Below, in pieces: positions 35,401 to 47,318 of a stretch of 64,000 bases of DNA. Position 1 is the stretch's first letter; each line of letters begins with the position of its first letter. The DNA lies in contig NC_072465.1 in NCBI RefSeq assembly GCF_027596085.1, forward strand, positions 17,438,207 through 17,502,206, given 5' to 3'. The notes under the pieces were generated by a model. The model saw only the letters and a program-made list of their open reading frames with translations. It searched no databases and was not told where the DNA came from. A program made the translations under genes and the position numbers. The stretch is from Anoplopoma fimbria. Lineage: Eukaryota; Chordata; Actinopteri; Perciformes; Anoplopomatidae.

Positions 35401-38400
35401 ACCAGTATGACTCAGCCATCTGATCGGAACATAAATATGATACACTAATTGATACACTATTTGTACTATCTGAATTCACACAGTATTGTATTCCCATCTA
35501 CATTGCACAGGTTGTTTTTTTTTGGTTATAAATAAACATTTTGTAGAGCCCTAACGTTCCTTGTTTTTAGGAGCCCAGATGACCATCATGAGCCAAGCAT
35601 GTGCTGAGCGCTGTAACATCATGCGGCTGGTGGACCGTCGTTGGGCTGGAATTGCCAAGGGAGTGGGCACCCAGAAGATCATTGGCAGAGTTCATTTGGG
35701 TGAGTGTTGGGTTCTCTTGAAGTATTTTCTTTGAGCATAAAGGTATGATATTTCAGTTCTTGCTGTGTTTTTCCCTACTTGCCAACAGTCAGACAAACTC
35801 TGCATGCAGTTTGAAAATGTGTATGGTTAGATAGCCTGACTAAGCACAATTACTGGATGTCTTTAAGTCCACTTAATGGTAACGTTTATCCATAGTTATG
35901 GGTTCAAATAAGTACTTCCAGATGGTAATTTAAGTGTTGATTATTTTGTACAGTGTGTGGGTATGAATAGGCTCAGAACGAAACACTGTCAACACAGTTT
36001 ATCATATACCAAGTGAAGTAAAGTAAGCATTAAGTAAGTATTTAATGTATCTTTTTAAAACTGCACACAGAGATATAAAATGTGCCAGAGATTGTCTGAC
36101 TCTGGGTAGGCAGAATCATTTTCCAGTGATCTTTTCCTTTTGCCTCAATATTTAAGTCTCTGCATGACATTTCAAGTGTTATTATTTAAAAAAAAATAAA
36201 TGACTGTAATGTATTTAAATTGTGTGGTTTCTTGCACTCATGTAGCTCAGGTCCAGATAGAGGGGGACTTCCTTCCTTGTTCTTTCTCCATCTTGGAGGA
36301 CCAGCCAATGGACATGCTGCTTGGCCTGGATATGCTGAAGAGACATCAGGTGTGAGCCCCATTTTAGCTGATCATAGTGTGCAGTACAGTATTGTAATTA
36401 ATTCCATATTAAGGGTTTCCATTTTCTGTTCTCTGTATAGTGAATGTACAAGAAAGTTGAAGAATATCTGTGAGCATAATTTGTCGTGAATTTCTTGTAG
36501 TGTTCGATCGACCTGAAGAAGAACACTCTTCTAATAAGCACCACAGGCACCGAGACTCTCTTCCTGCCTGAGTCAGAGCTGCCAGAGTGTGCCCGACTGG
36601 CCTACGGAGCAGAGGGGCGGGAAGACGCCCGTACAGATGAGCTAGCAGACAGAGAACTGGCAGAGGCACTTCAGAGGTCAATACAGGAAAGCGGTAAGAA
36701 AGCGTCACTCATCTCTGCACTTTCGGCTGTTTTTCATTGGACTGGTTTCAGCTCAGTTAGAACAACATTTGCATGCGCCACTTAAAGCTTTTTACTCTCA
36801 ACCCCATTTATGCAGTCATCTGAAATTTCAGTCACATGATCACTTCATGTCATCACCTCAGCAAATTATATATGCTCTAGAATACAATGAGTTCAGGAAA
36901 TTCAGAGATGTCTGTCAGTAAAATATAAGCAAGCTTCTTAGGCTTAAAGGGAAACGCATGATTTGGTTTGTTTTTGGCTTGTTTTATGTTTGTAGAGTGG
37001 GTGTGGGTTATGCGAAAGGCCCTTATTATTATTATTATTATTATTATGATTTGAAACAATTTGTATGTGGTGGTTAGTTAACCTCCACTTCATTAGCAAC
37101 CTTTATCTCTATATGATCCATTAGCAGACATATCACTGAACAGTCTTCTGTATGCCTTCGCCTTGTTTTTAGCTGCTCTTTGTGGATGTGATGTTGTCGT
37201 CATTTACTGTGTTTTTAAATGCCTATGTCAAGAGGAACTTTGGAGAAAACACTGAAGCAGCAATAGTGCTGATGGCTCCATTATAAGCTATCAGTGCTAA
37301 TCAATAGTACTGAGGCTGAGTGTGTCTTATGCAGTAAGTTCAGCATAGACTGTTACACTTTGTCAGATTTTTCGTGAGCCAACGGTGCAGATTGATCTGA
37401 GTGTGAGAACATGAAGCTACTGTCAAAGACAAAGTGAAACGGACATCTAGTGCCAGTAGAAATGGAGGTGGTGTTTTGTGTGAGCAGGACTTCTGTATAC
37501 AGTAAGCTATAAGCAGCACTACAGAATTCCATTTCATTTTTTTAAAGGAAAGAAAATCACCTTTTCTCATATAATGATTTCTGTATGAGGTTGAACCATA
37601 ACTAAAAATGATTGCACAATGTGAGAAAGCTTTCTAATGATTATGACTAGATGGCGGTCACATAATTAAGAGTTTTCTCATTAAGACTTGGGTGTAGTTA
37701 TTAGTCAAACTGCTTGCTCCGACACAAATACTAGCAGCGCAAAATGCTAATGATGGTTGACTGTAACTCACTGTGTTTGGGCAATATGACAAAATATACC
37801 ATGTGTTGACCGGGCAGTCATTGAGTGTATGCCTTTGTAGCTATAGTTTATATCCCACCATATCTCTTGAGTGCACAAGTCAATTTTGGCCAATGTTTTA
37901 GATATTTTTAGCATCCATGTGAAGTTTCGTGGTCTATCGGGTATTTATTTTACTGGATTAACACATAACAGACATTCTTGATCAGTTACTTTTTCAGTAA
38001 CATTTTAAACACACACTGTCAGGGTATATAACAATATGGGGATATAAAGTTACATATTCTGCGACAGAGCAGTTTCTCTCCAACTTGGGTATAAAAGCAT
38101 CTCTCCGAGGTTGACTGTACCCAGAAAGTGGGGTCTTTGTTGTAACTTTTGAGACTGTCAAAACATACTCATGCAAGTGTTTCCCTTTAATGCTTTTCGA
38201 GGCTTACATTAACACTTGTGCTATTGCCATTGATACATTTAGTCTTTCTTATTGTTTCCACTGGCCAGTCATGCCGGTAATGGCTGCACATAGCAAATGG
38301 AATTCAAACAAAAAGCAGCAATAAAGTAGCAATTCATTTGCAGTGACTTTTTGCCATATTTGGGGAATGAGGCAGTCCTCCACTGGAGAAGAGGCATCAA

Positions 38401-40588
38401 TCAGTTGTTTGTTTATTTATTCAATTTTGGTCTTGGTTTGACTTTCATGGTTAAAGGACTCGATCAAATGTCCTTCTGACGTGACCGCAATTGAGTTTCC
38501 TGAGGTTCAGTGACAGGTTATGTGATTACTCTATGACCTCTCTGTTAGGATACAGGCTCATGTTGTTTTGGGATGACACTTTTCACATCTGTGTGTGAAA
38601 AGGCTTATAGGTTGGTGCATGCTCTGTGTGTGTGACCGCTAACTTTCTCCGTCCCTTTGCATGATGTGTGGTGTGTGTGTGCGCCCTAACCCCTGAGCAG
38701 GACAGCACTGATGCATTTGGAGACAGCTGGAGAGAGACCTACCAACCAGGTACTGCAAAATCACAAGTCCATTGCGAGTGCTAAGTCCATTGCTATTTAT
38801 GTCTTTTTATTTTGCTGTTGTTTTGCTGCTGGATTGTTTAATTGATGTTGTACTTTTGTTTCTAAGCATTCATGTATTTATTCTGAATACATATAACTGT
38901 TAAACATAGGAAAAAGTAGAACAAGTCATAAACTATGTAAATGCACACACCAGGTATTCATGAGTTCTACAAGAGTTTCCAACATTTGTGTTATGGGTTG
39001 TTTCCTTAAATGCATATTATGCAAAGTAATGCGTCACACTGTTTCACTCCCAGTTATATTTTCTCTTACAATAGACACTGCAGATGGACAAACTACCTCA
39101 CCGCAGCCCCCACCATTTACATTACCCAGAACCTTAGACCAAATGTCCTCATCCACCTCCCCTCCCCAAAGCCCTTCCTCTGGCCAGCCCCAAACCCTGG
39201 ATCTCTCTCAGTTTGACCCGGCCGCCACGGAGCAGGCCTCATCACCGGGGCTGAGCCATGACCAACCCGGCCTCCAGGAGCTTCCTCAGCCTTCTCTCTC
39301 AGCAGAGGATGCTGGTTTCGCACCTCATCAGGTTCCCCCTCACCCTCTGCCTGTCCACACGGACTCCCGAGCTCCCCCTGTACCGAGTCCCTCAACAGAC
39401 GTCCTCCGTACGTGTACCCCTCCTGCAGACACGACAACAGTATTCCAGAATCCGGGGACTAAGGTACAGCCTGGCCACACAGAGGGGAATACTGAATCGG
39501 ATGAGGTGATGAACAGCCCCATGCTCCCCTACCCTGAGGAACTCTCCCCCATCCAACCCATGGAGCAGGAGGCCACTGAGTCTCACACCGCTGATGCCAC
39601 AGAAGGCTGTCTGAGTGATGTCAGCCAAATGGACTCGGTTGAAATGGAGTCGCCCACGGCCTCCCAGGGCGTAATGGCCTCTGAGAGGGACCAGCCTGAA
39701 GGAGAGCACTGCTCCAGCTCCGATAGCATCCCGTCGTTGGCTGCCGCTCTGATGGAACTTCACGAGCTGCTGGTTTCCAACAACCGTGCTCAGTCCCAAA
39801 ACCGCAGCACCTCCTGCTCCCCATCGCATCCATTCAAACAGGAAACAGATGAAGTGGCCCCCGAGCCATGCGCCCCAACGTCCGAAAACACCCAGGGGAT
39901 CCCCTCTACTGCCATTTCAGCCGGTGCAGAACCAAACGATGCCAAAGCCGACCATGCTGCTGCTGTGTCTGATGAGGGACCATCTAAGTGTCTTGTGCCT
40001 GACCCCTCTGGCCAGGATGAGCATCTGGGCGGGGATACAGCAGAAACTGTGGAGGTACGAGGACCACCGCAGTGTCCAGATGGCTCCGTCGAGATGAAGG
40101 CAGATGGATGCGGGCAAGACGACGCAAATAACATCAGCGGTTTTGAGCCTGAGCCAGAGGTTCCTCCTGATCTTGCAGAGGACCTGGAGTTCAGGGAACC
40201 TCCTGAGGGACAGCAGGGGAGAGGGGTTGCAGACGGACGAGCCTCTGGCACAAACACCCCGGACACTCCTGGCCTCCAAACTGAGGACACTTTTCTCAGC
40301 CCCCTGTCCATGGCAGTGGGCTCACCTGCGGAAGTCTCTTGCGCCTCCTCCCCCCCTTCCCCTCCACATGCTCAGGCTCCCCAGCTTACATCTCCAGCCC
40401 CTCTTCTCCCTTCTCCGCATCCCTTTACAGAACACTTTCCCGCTGAGCACATCCAGAGAATCCAGGCAGCAGGGTTTTCTGCCAGGGAGGCTGCAGAGGC
40501 GCTGGAACAAGCCCACGGGGTTGTGGAGCTTGCTCTGCTGGCACTACTAGCCCGCAGTATCACTGTGCCCACCAAGACTCCTAAGTAG
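32411..40588 (+). CDS. ddi2: DDI2 aspartic protease fused to RSC1A1-type C-terminal region
   Basis: Exons 32411-32548, 33546-33675, 34241-34543, 34649-34775, 35030-35157, 35571-35699, 36246-36349, 36501-36693 and 39075-40588 give 921 aa in one frame. Order: ubiquitin-like domain ([20 protein letters not shown], residues 1-76), Gln/Pro linker, HDD region ([20 protein letters not shown]), retroviral-type protease ([12 protein letters not shown], catalytic Asp in DSG, then [13 protein letters not shown]). Exon 36501-36693 ends in phase 1 and the 1.5-kb last exon begins in the matching phase ([10 protein letters not shown]). That exon encodes a long acidic Pro/Ser-rich region and a C-terminal UBA domain ([31 protein letters not shown]), matching human RSC1A1. 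Known role: proteasome shuttle and protease that cleaves polyubiquitinated clients such as NRF1/NFE2L1. A shorter form may arise through the exon at 38701. Confidence 0.93.
33912..33996. repeat. 85-bp insert flanked by 17-bp direct repeats, carrying a 60-bp duplicated sequence
   Basis: The 17-mer CATCCAAATACATTTAT occurs at 33895-33911 and 33997-34013. Between them, 33924-33983 differs by one base from 36731-36790 in a later ddi2 intron. Part of it (CAGCTCAGTTAGAAC) faintly resembles a tRNA A-box region. Confidence 0.85.
36731..36790. repeat. Second copy of the 60-bp ddi2 intronic sequence
   Basis: Begins TTTTCATTGGACTGGTTTCA and ends GCCACTTAAAGCTT, 38 bp downstream of the exon ending at 36693. 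It has no obvious flanking duplication. Confidence 0.85.
38701..38749 (+). other. Candidate alternative cassette exon of ddi2
   Basis: A 49-bp segment has a good acceptor (CCCCTGAGCAG) and donor (CAG then GTACTG). Spliced after the exon ending at 36693 it adds Gly-Gln-His and then a TGA, ending the protein after the protease domain without the UBA region. Another frame through it is open ([16 protein letters not shown]), but it does not match the upstream phase. Confidence 0.4.
40432..40588 (+). other. UBA domain region within the ddi2 terminal exon
   Basis: Residues [20 protein letters not shown] followed by ALLALLARS form the three-helix UBA pattern (GF loop, hydrophobic third helix). Yeast Ddi1 and many invertebrate Ddi1 proteins end in a UBA; the short mammalian DDI2 form does not. 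Confidence 0.75.
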
Positions 40589-41660
40589 TCATACGAGTCC
40601 CCAGCCTCCAAATTCAGCATCTGTCTTATTTATACCTTGTTACGGAACCCGATGTCTCAGTCCCTCCTTAGCAGGGAGCACGTGTAAACACAGGGAAATG
40701 CTGTCTCTTGGGTTTTTTTAATAGAATATCCAAGAACAAAAAGGACAACTGGTAATACTTTTCTGGATATTGCAGATATGTGAGGTGTGTTTGCATGCAG
40801 ATGTTTTGGGTGGCCACCTGTTTCATTGGTTTTTAGAGATTTGTTATGGTAGATACATTGTTTTTTTTTCTTGTTTTGTCGTCCAACTTTGACACATTAT
40901 TAAATGCCCAATGTATGATTGAATATTTAGCCATTGAACATTGTTATAATTTCACCTTTAATATGTGTCAAAAAAATATTGTTGTCTAAGTTGTGGAGCT
41001 TCAATTTAAAAAAAAAAAAAAAAAAAAAAAAGTGTTACTCCTCTCTAGAAAAACACTGGTGAGCTATAGATCATTCAGCACAAATATGGATATTTGAAGC
41101 TATTTGCTGATGAATAAAGCGTCATGTTGATTTTTATGTTTGTAGCCCCTTCACAAATCAGAACCCAATGATGAAAAGCCAACTTGTGAAAAGTGCAACA
41201 GTTTAGAAGGGCTTAGTTTACAAAAAATTTGTCCAGATAAGTGGAAGCCACCTTTTATCCGCGGCCGTTATCACACCAAAATATCAATGGAGCCACAAGT
41301 GCGTTTGTTGACGTCTGATCAGAGATGGCATTTTTTTTTCAATTCAGTAAGTGTATTACGGAAGGTATCTTGTACTGTATGTATTATTTTTCCACAGTTG
41401 GAAAGTTTTGTAATGTGTAGTTACAAAACTGTTTGTAGCTCCTGTTCAGAAAGTCCTTTTATTTTGTGACAAATCATCACAGTGTGTTCATACCTTAAAA
41501 TCATCCATTTTCATTTTGTAATCTGTTATAATATTGCCATGTCAATACATCATATATCAAGGATTTTAATGGATTTATTTGAGTCATATACCAACAACGT
41601 TCAGGCGATGGAATTATCTTCTTTTATCTTGTATGAAATTTTAAATTGCAAATAAAATGG
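40589..41660 (+). other. ddi2 3'UTR
   Basis: Poly(A) signals AATAAA near 41112 and 41651, and a genomic poly(A) tract at 41008-41031. No other gene is seen. Confidence 0.6.
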
Positions 41661-42422
41661 AACTAGTATTTGTACACTGTGAATTCATTTTGTTCTTCCT
41701 GTAAGTAAATGCAGTTTGACTGGAGCTGCACTTGAATAATTATGTCACATTATTTTTATACATACACAGCAACAACAAAATCAATGTACCCAACTAGACC
41801 AAGTGTTTGATACTACAGAAAAAACAAACGGGGAATGCTACAATACACCAATGCAGGTCAAATGTCACTGCCAATTTAACATCAAATCAAAGCATTTTTC
41901 CAGATTAATGGTTAATTTGATGTTTTTGAGTCGTCCACAAAGCTCACAAACCACCATGCAAAGTTTATTTGAATCTCTTCAATTTCCTTTGTGCAGTGCA
42001 TTGTGGGAAAATGGTGTTGCCAATCCTGTTTTTCCCTAAATTTCCCAAAGGCCAAGGTGATGTTGACAAATTGCTTGTTTTGTTCATTCAACAGCATTAA
42101 AAAAAAAAACATATTACATTTCCTACCTTAGAAGACCAGCAGGTCACCTTTCATTCAGCCTTAATTAGTATGAACTGATCTGGGACAGAGCCAGCAAATG
42201 AAAAGCAGATTGCCAGAAGCTTGAAAAAAAAAGCCACACCTGGTTCCAGTTTATGTGATTGCTGCTAGTGAAGCTCCCACTGCATACGATGATGTGGCTC
42301 TGGGGCAAATGAAGGAGCATTCAGTAGATAAACACATCAACATTTACTACTTGCTCAGGAATTTCAAACAAAGAGTCCTGGTGGCAGCCTTGTGTGAGAG
42401 AACAGTTCCAGACTGAAGCGTT
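41661..42422. other. Intergenic / promoter of the arhgef19-like gene
   Basis: Short spacer between two plus-strand genes. No repeat or RNA gene is recognised. Confidence 0.4.
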
Positions 42423-45400
42423 ATGGCTCAATTTGACGCCACGGATGAAAACAGCCACTGTTTGAGCAGCAGCACTATCGCTAATCTATACTCCTGCTTT
42501 GGAGATAGTCATCCAGTGAATCATTTGATTTCACAAATACAAACCATGTGGACAAGAGAGGCGCTTTCTTTAGAGTTTTCTCTGGAATCCAGTAGCGCTC
42601 AGGACAGTGGAGGCCTTGGTGAGAGCAGTGACTCCCCGAACCAGCTGGAGGACTGCAGGTAAGGACCACATGGTGCCTCTGGAAAACCTCAGTAAACCTT
42701 GTGTGTAGGATTATGACGATTAAATATCTTTGACCTTTTTTTTTTTAGTTCTTCCACAGACATGTCTTCAGCTCTCCGGTCAGTAGCTTTAATGCGCACA
42801 TTGGATTTGAAAGAAATGCAATGTGCACATGGGCCAAAGCTGTTCTCAGTAGTTGAGGAGGACAATCAAACTTTTTCTCCATTAGATGATCAGGATAAAA
42901 GTACAGAAGGGTAAGAGAGGCTTTAAATCTTTATAGCCTTTACAATCTTTTATACTTTTAATTAAATGTGGCCTGCTTTACAAATCCAGGGCAGCAGATC
43001 CAAGTGAGGAGGAAGGACTGAGTGAATTATTCCAGTCAAAGTTCATTAATTTTTGTAAGTTAATCTTTTTCTTTGTGCTTCGTCAGTCATTGAATAGTTT
43101 TATAATTAGAGGAATGTAAAGTAACTTGTCTGTATGTCTTGCTTTGCTCTGCAGTTCCACTGTATCAGGACTACTTTCTGCAGCCGATGAAAGATGATCT
43201 GCACAGACTGAGCAAGAGTTTTGTGTCTGAACTGCTAACGCCCCAATGTCTGCCGGGTTTGCAGTCCCAACTCGTTGCTAAATGCCGCTCTGAGCCCACA
43301 TCCCATCAGTTAAACCCTCCTGAAGCGACTCCGTCCTCACCTCTACCTCGCCCTGTCAGGGTGACTCCATGTACCCTTTGGCAAGATCTAGAAGAGGTGA
43401 AGGCATCTGGTCTTCTCAGCAGCTTGACAAACAGAGAGATTCGCCTTCAGGAGGTGTGGAAAGCTCTTTATTTCCTGTTTAACACTCCGTTATAATCCGT
43501 ATATGTTGCATTCTAGAGCGGTGTTGTATAATTGAAAACAAGTGGCATTACAATTGCAGATATGATTATGTAAAAATGAACAAGACAGAAGTGTAGAAAA
43601 ATGATTGGCCTTGTGACACTGTAATCCTCATTACACACCAGCAAATGATTGGAGGACTGTGACGTGGGGGGGGACAACTTTTTTGAGCAGCATTTTAAGT
43701 GTTAAGTTTGGCAGGAGATAAGGGTTAAACCTCCCCATTTTCAGTTGGATAACCATGCTAATGATGTACATACAGCATTTAGCAGTTATAGTGGCCGTTA
43801 TATATGCTTACATTGAGAATATTGACAGCTGACGTTTGATATGTAACCCTTACCGTGTTAACATTTTTAGCATGTCAACTTTTGCATATTAAAATTTAGC
43901 ATGTAACTTAAGAGTGTAGCATAACATTTAGCACGTTACCCTTCAAATATTTACTTTAACAGTATACAGGCTGTACTTGTGTATTGCAGGATGAGCTTGC
44001 CGTTTGTATATTCCTATTGTCAACAAACCCCATGAGAAGACTTAAGTGCATCTCTTAATGCTTTCTTACCTTTTGGCTCTATCCGGTGCACACAGCCTCT
44101 GCATCCATTCCTCTTCCTTTTTAAAGGCTCAGTAACTTCATTAACAGCTAATGCATTAGTAAAATAGTCACCAGCTGCATGGGAACTATTTTCAAAGATA
44201 AAACGGGTCTAAATGTTGTGCAGATTTTTTTCATGGGATTAGCTGACAATAACAAACAAAATCATCAGTCTCAAATTAAAGTTTAATAGAAACATCTCTA
44301 GAAATCCTTAATTCCTGTTGTCTCGTTTTCCTCCTCTAAAGTCCATGTTTGAGTTAATCGGCTCTGAAGCGTCTTATCTCAGGAGCCTCGGAGTTGCTGT
44401 CAATCATTTCTACTCATCGAAGGCACTGAAACAGACACTGAATCAAATGGAGCATCACGTTTTGTTTTCCAACATCCGTCGCGTGATGGCAGCCAGTGAA
44501 AAGTGAGAGCTCTTCATACCTGTACCTCCTCTTGTATGTTTGAACTGTTTTTTTGTTAGTGTGTATGCTGAGCTGGTTTGGTTTCATGTCTCCTCTAGGT
44601 TTCTTATAGATCTGGAAACACGACTGGGAGAGAGTGTGTTAATATCTCAGGTTGGAGACGTTGTGCTGCAGCACTGCTCCAAGTTTCGCAGCCTCTATGT
44701 GCCTTATGTGACTAACATGATGTACCAAGAGACTCTTGTCAACCAGCTGCTGTAAGTTTCTGCTCTGTACTTGATGCCGCAGCTGGTACATGCTACTCCA
44801 CCACACCAACCGTTACATTAGATCTATACGATTGTATCTTTTTCTTTTCTTCAAGGCAGCAGAACAGAGACTTTTTGTGTTCAATCAAGAAGCTTGAGAG
44901 TGACCCAGTGTGTCAGAGACAGAGCCTGAAGTCATTCCTTGTCCTTCCCTTTCAGAGAATTACTCGTATAAAACTCATCCTTGAGGTAGGCATCTGATGA
45001 TATTTGAATCATATGCATCCAAATACATCTTTTGAACTCGTATGACGCGTAACATAAGTCAACTAACCGCTTCTGTTGGGTTTTTCTTTCATTTCAGAGC
45101 ATCCTGAAGCTGACTGAACCAGACTCTGACTCAATTTCAAATCTTGAAAAAGCAATTGAAGCGATCCATGAGGTAATGCAGTTTAACATTCAGGTGTTCA
45201 AAGATGCACATTTATGCTAAGACAGAAGAACAGGGGAATGAGCTTGTTATTGGAAGGGTGTTGAGCAGTTGAATTGCTGTTTTAAATGACTTTAAAAGTA
45301 AACTCTGATCATTCAAAAAGGCCATCGTTTGCTCTGACCAGATAGTGACAGAGTGTGACAAGGGGGTCCAAAAAATGAAACGAATTGAGGAACTGGTTTG

Positions 45401-46155
45401 CCTGGAAATGCTGCTGGACTTTGACAAAGTTAAGGTGACAAGTGTTTTTTTTTTTTTTCCTCTAACGGAATTTAGTGTGAACTGCAGGTTACATAACAGT
45501 CTGCTACACATTCTGACTAACTGCATCTTCCTCCATCCAGTCAGTCCCTCTGGTTGTAAGCGGGCGTTTCCTGGTGCACCAGGGTCCCATTAGACAGCTG
45601 ACTGTGGAGGCCACTTACACCTCAAGAGTGTCATTGAACAGCATCTACCTCCACCTCTTCAATGACCTTTTGATCATCTCCTCGAAAAAGTATTTCAACA
45701 GATTGCAAAACGGGGCAGTTAACTAATGATTCCTTTTTTCATTTTTTAAAACCACTAATCCTAATTTCTTATTTGGTGATACACTGAATTTTCCTCACAT
45801 TTGTGTTTGCCTTTTAACCGCACTGCCCCTCTCTCACGTCAGGGCTCCGAGGTTCACAGTTATGGATCATGCTGCATTCCCCTCACATGTGCACGTTGAG
45901 CATCTGAAGACTGAGGTCCTGGGTTTACCCCCAGACTCCTTCCTGCTGCATCTCTCCCAGAGTCACACCGGACAACCGACTGCCATGATTCTTGTTGCGT
46001 ACACAAGGTACAAGTGGACATCTTCTATATTTCGATACATTTTTAGTGACTAATACATCTCCTAAAGCAGCGAGTCATTTATCTGGGATTCTTGTCTGTT
46101 TTTTTGCAGGTCAGATAAAGAGGAGTGGATGAAGGCGCTGTCATCTAAACAGTGA
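42423..46155 (+). CDS. arhgef19: Rho guanine nucleotide exchange factor, ARHGEF19-like, without SH3
   Basis: Twelve exons sum to 1734 bp, 577 aa: 42423-42658, 42749-42910, 42990-43054, 43155-43453, 44342-44502, 44599-44751, 44856-44985, 45098-45172, 45342-45434, 45541-45689, 45843-46007 and 46110-46155. The DH domain starts LQESMFELIGSEASYLRSLG and contains LESDPVCQRQSLKSFLVLPFQRITRIKL, the signature of the Ephexin/ARHGEF5-15-16-19 group. A PH domain follows (LVVSGRFLVHQG, YLHLFNDLLIIS, SDKEEWMKAL). The stop TGA comes right after the PH domain, so the SH3 domain of human ARHGEF19 (802 aa) is absent. Rsg1 and epha2 next door fit the human ARHGEF19 locus. Known role: RhoA activation in Wnt/planar-polarity signalling. 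A different ephexin-group member is possible. Confidence 0.85.
43740..43945. repeat. Degenerate TTTAGCATGTAAC-type repeat in an intron
   Basis: Loose repeats of TTTAGCATG/TAAC words (for example ATTTTTAGCATGTCAAC, AATTTAGCATGTAAC and ACATTTAGCACGTTACC) lie in the large intron before the DH exon. Confidence 0.45.
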
Positions 46156-46988
46156 TGGAAATATGATTGTGCAATTTTGATTTTATATAAAACAATCTAA
46201 GGTAGTTTTTAACTTGCAAATTACTTATACAGTTTAATAATAGAAAGATTTATATAAACTTTACTGCACTTATTAATTTTGATAATGGCACTCTAGAGCA
46301 CAATGCAACACAATAGGGATTCCCACATGCACTGAATTTGTCACAATAAACACACACAACATATTGGGGGAAGATTTTTTTGAAATATTGGAATATATTT
46401 TTTCACTTGTATTAAAATGACCTCTTTTAAGCCATGTGCCCTAATTCTTTTTTTAAACTTCGGACTTTGTCAGATCAGCCTGATGCAACAAAAAAATTGC
46501 CTCAACTGAAAAAAGATATTAACAAGTGACCTTGACAAAAACAGCCCTGATCTTCTCAATGTGAAATACTGACAAAATATTTAATACATAATCTCACAGC
46601 AATGATGTTTTGACTGTGCTGGTGCTTTTTAAATGACATTAACAGGAATCCATGAAATCTGTAAAAAGGCCTTATGGAAAAGCAAGCTGATTACACATTC
46701 TAGCTTTATCACATTAGTTTAACCAATAGTACCAGACAATAGCTGGTCTCATATCATGATATTGATCGAACACCCTGCTAACATAAGGTGGGTATTTTAA
46801 AACACACAGCAGGGATTACAGCATTAGAGGATAATCCATTTAATCTCAACAGCAGCTTCAGTCCTCATCCTGACAAATCCGGAAAATCTGTTGCAATCCC
46901 ACAAAGGCAGTCACCCAGATGTGACCTTACCTGGACCCTACAGTCGACTTGAACTCAACTGACTGAAAAAAATCATGTTCAGTATTAA
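46156..46988. other. Convergent 3' region between arhgef19-like and rsg1
   Basis: Contains the 3'UTR of the Rho GEF (AATAAA near 46346) and, on the minus strand, probably the distal 3'UTR of rsg1. No gene is seen. Confidence 0.45.
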
Positions 46989-47318
46989 AGGGGACATCAT
47001 ATGCTAATTTTCAGATTTTCTTAAAACCCCTCTCCTGAAAAAACATCCTGCTGTAATTGGCTTGCGAGAAAAATATAGCACACCTTTGGGGAAAAAAGTA
47101 CTTCTTAATCCATGGCAGGAGATACTTAGATGGAGAGCAGTATATTCTAATTAGCCTGCATGTGACATTGGGAGTGGAGTGAAATCTGAACGGTTAGGTG
47201 AATTGCTGGTCTGATATAGGCAGCCAAGAAACCTTGTTGTGTTGTAGGTTGGTAGGCACTCCGGATACCCAAATGTATGTGCACAAGCACTGAGAAAGTG
47301 AAGTCACGATATGTCCCC
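46989..47318. mobile_element. TTAA-flanked MITE (piggyBac- or Kolobok-type)
   Basis: About 330 bp between TTAA at 46985-46988 and TTAA at 47319-47322, with inverted ends AGGGGACATCAT (left) and GATATGTCCCC (right). No coding capacity. The right TTAA contains the rsg1 stop codon. A TTAA target duplication is typical of piggyBac and Kolobok families; which one is not resolved. Confidence 0.65.

Noticed and set aside
39117..40311. Several 100-173 aa frames antisense or out of frame within the ddi2 terminal exon
   Set aside because: They overlap the long sense frame, which is the only one with matching splice phase and a recognisable UBA domain.
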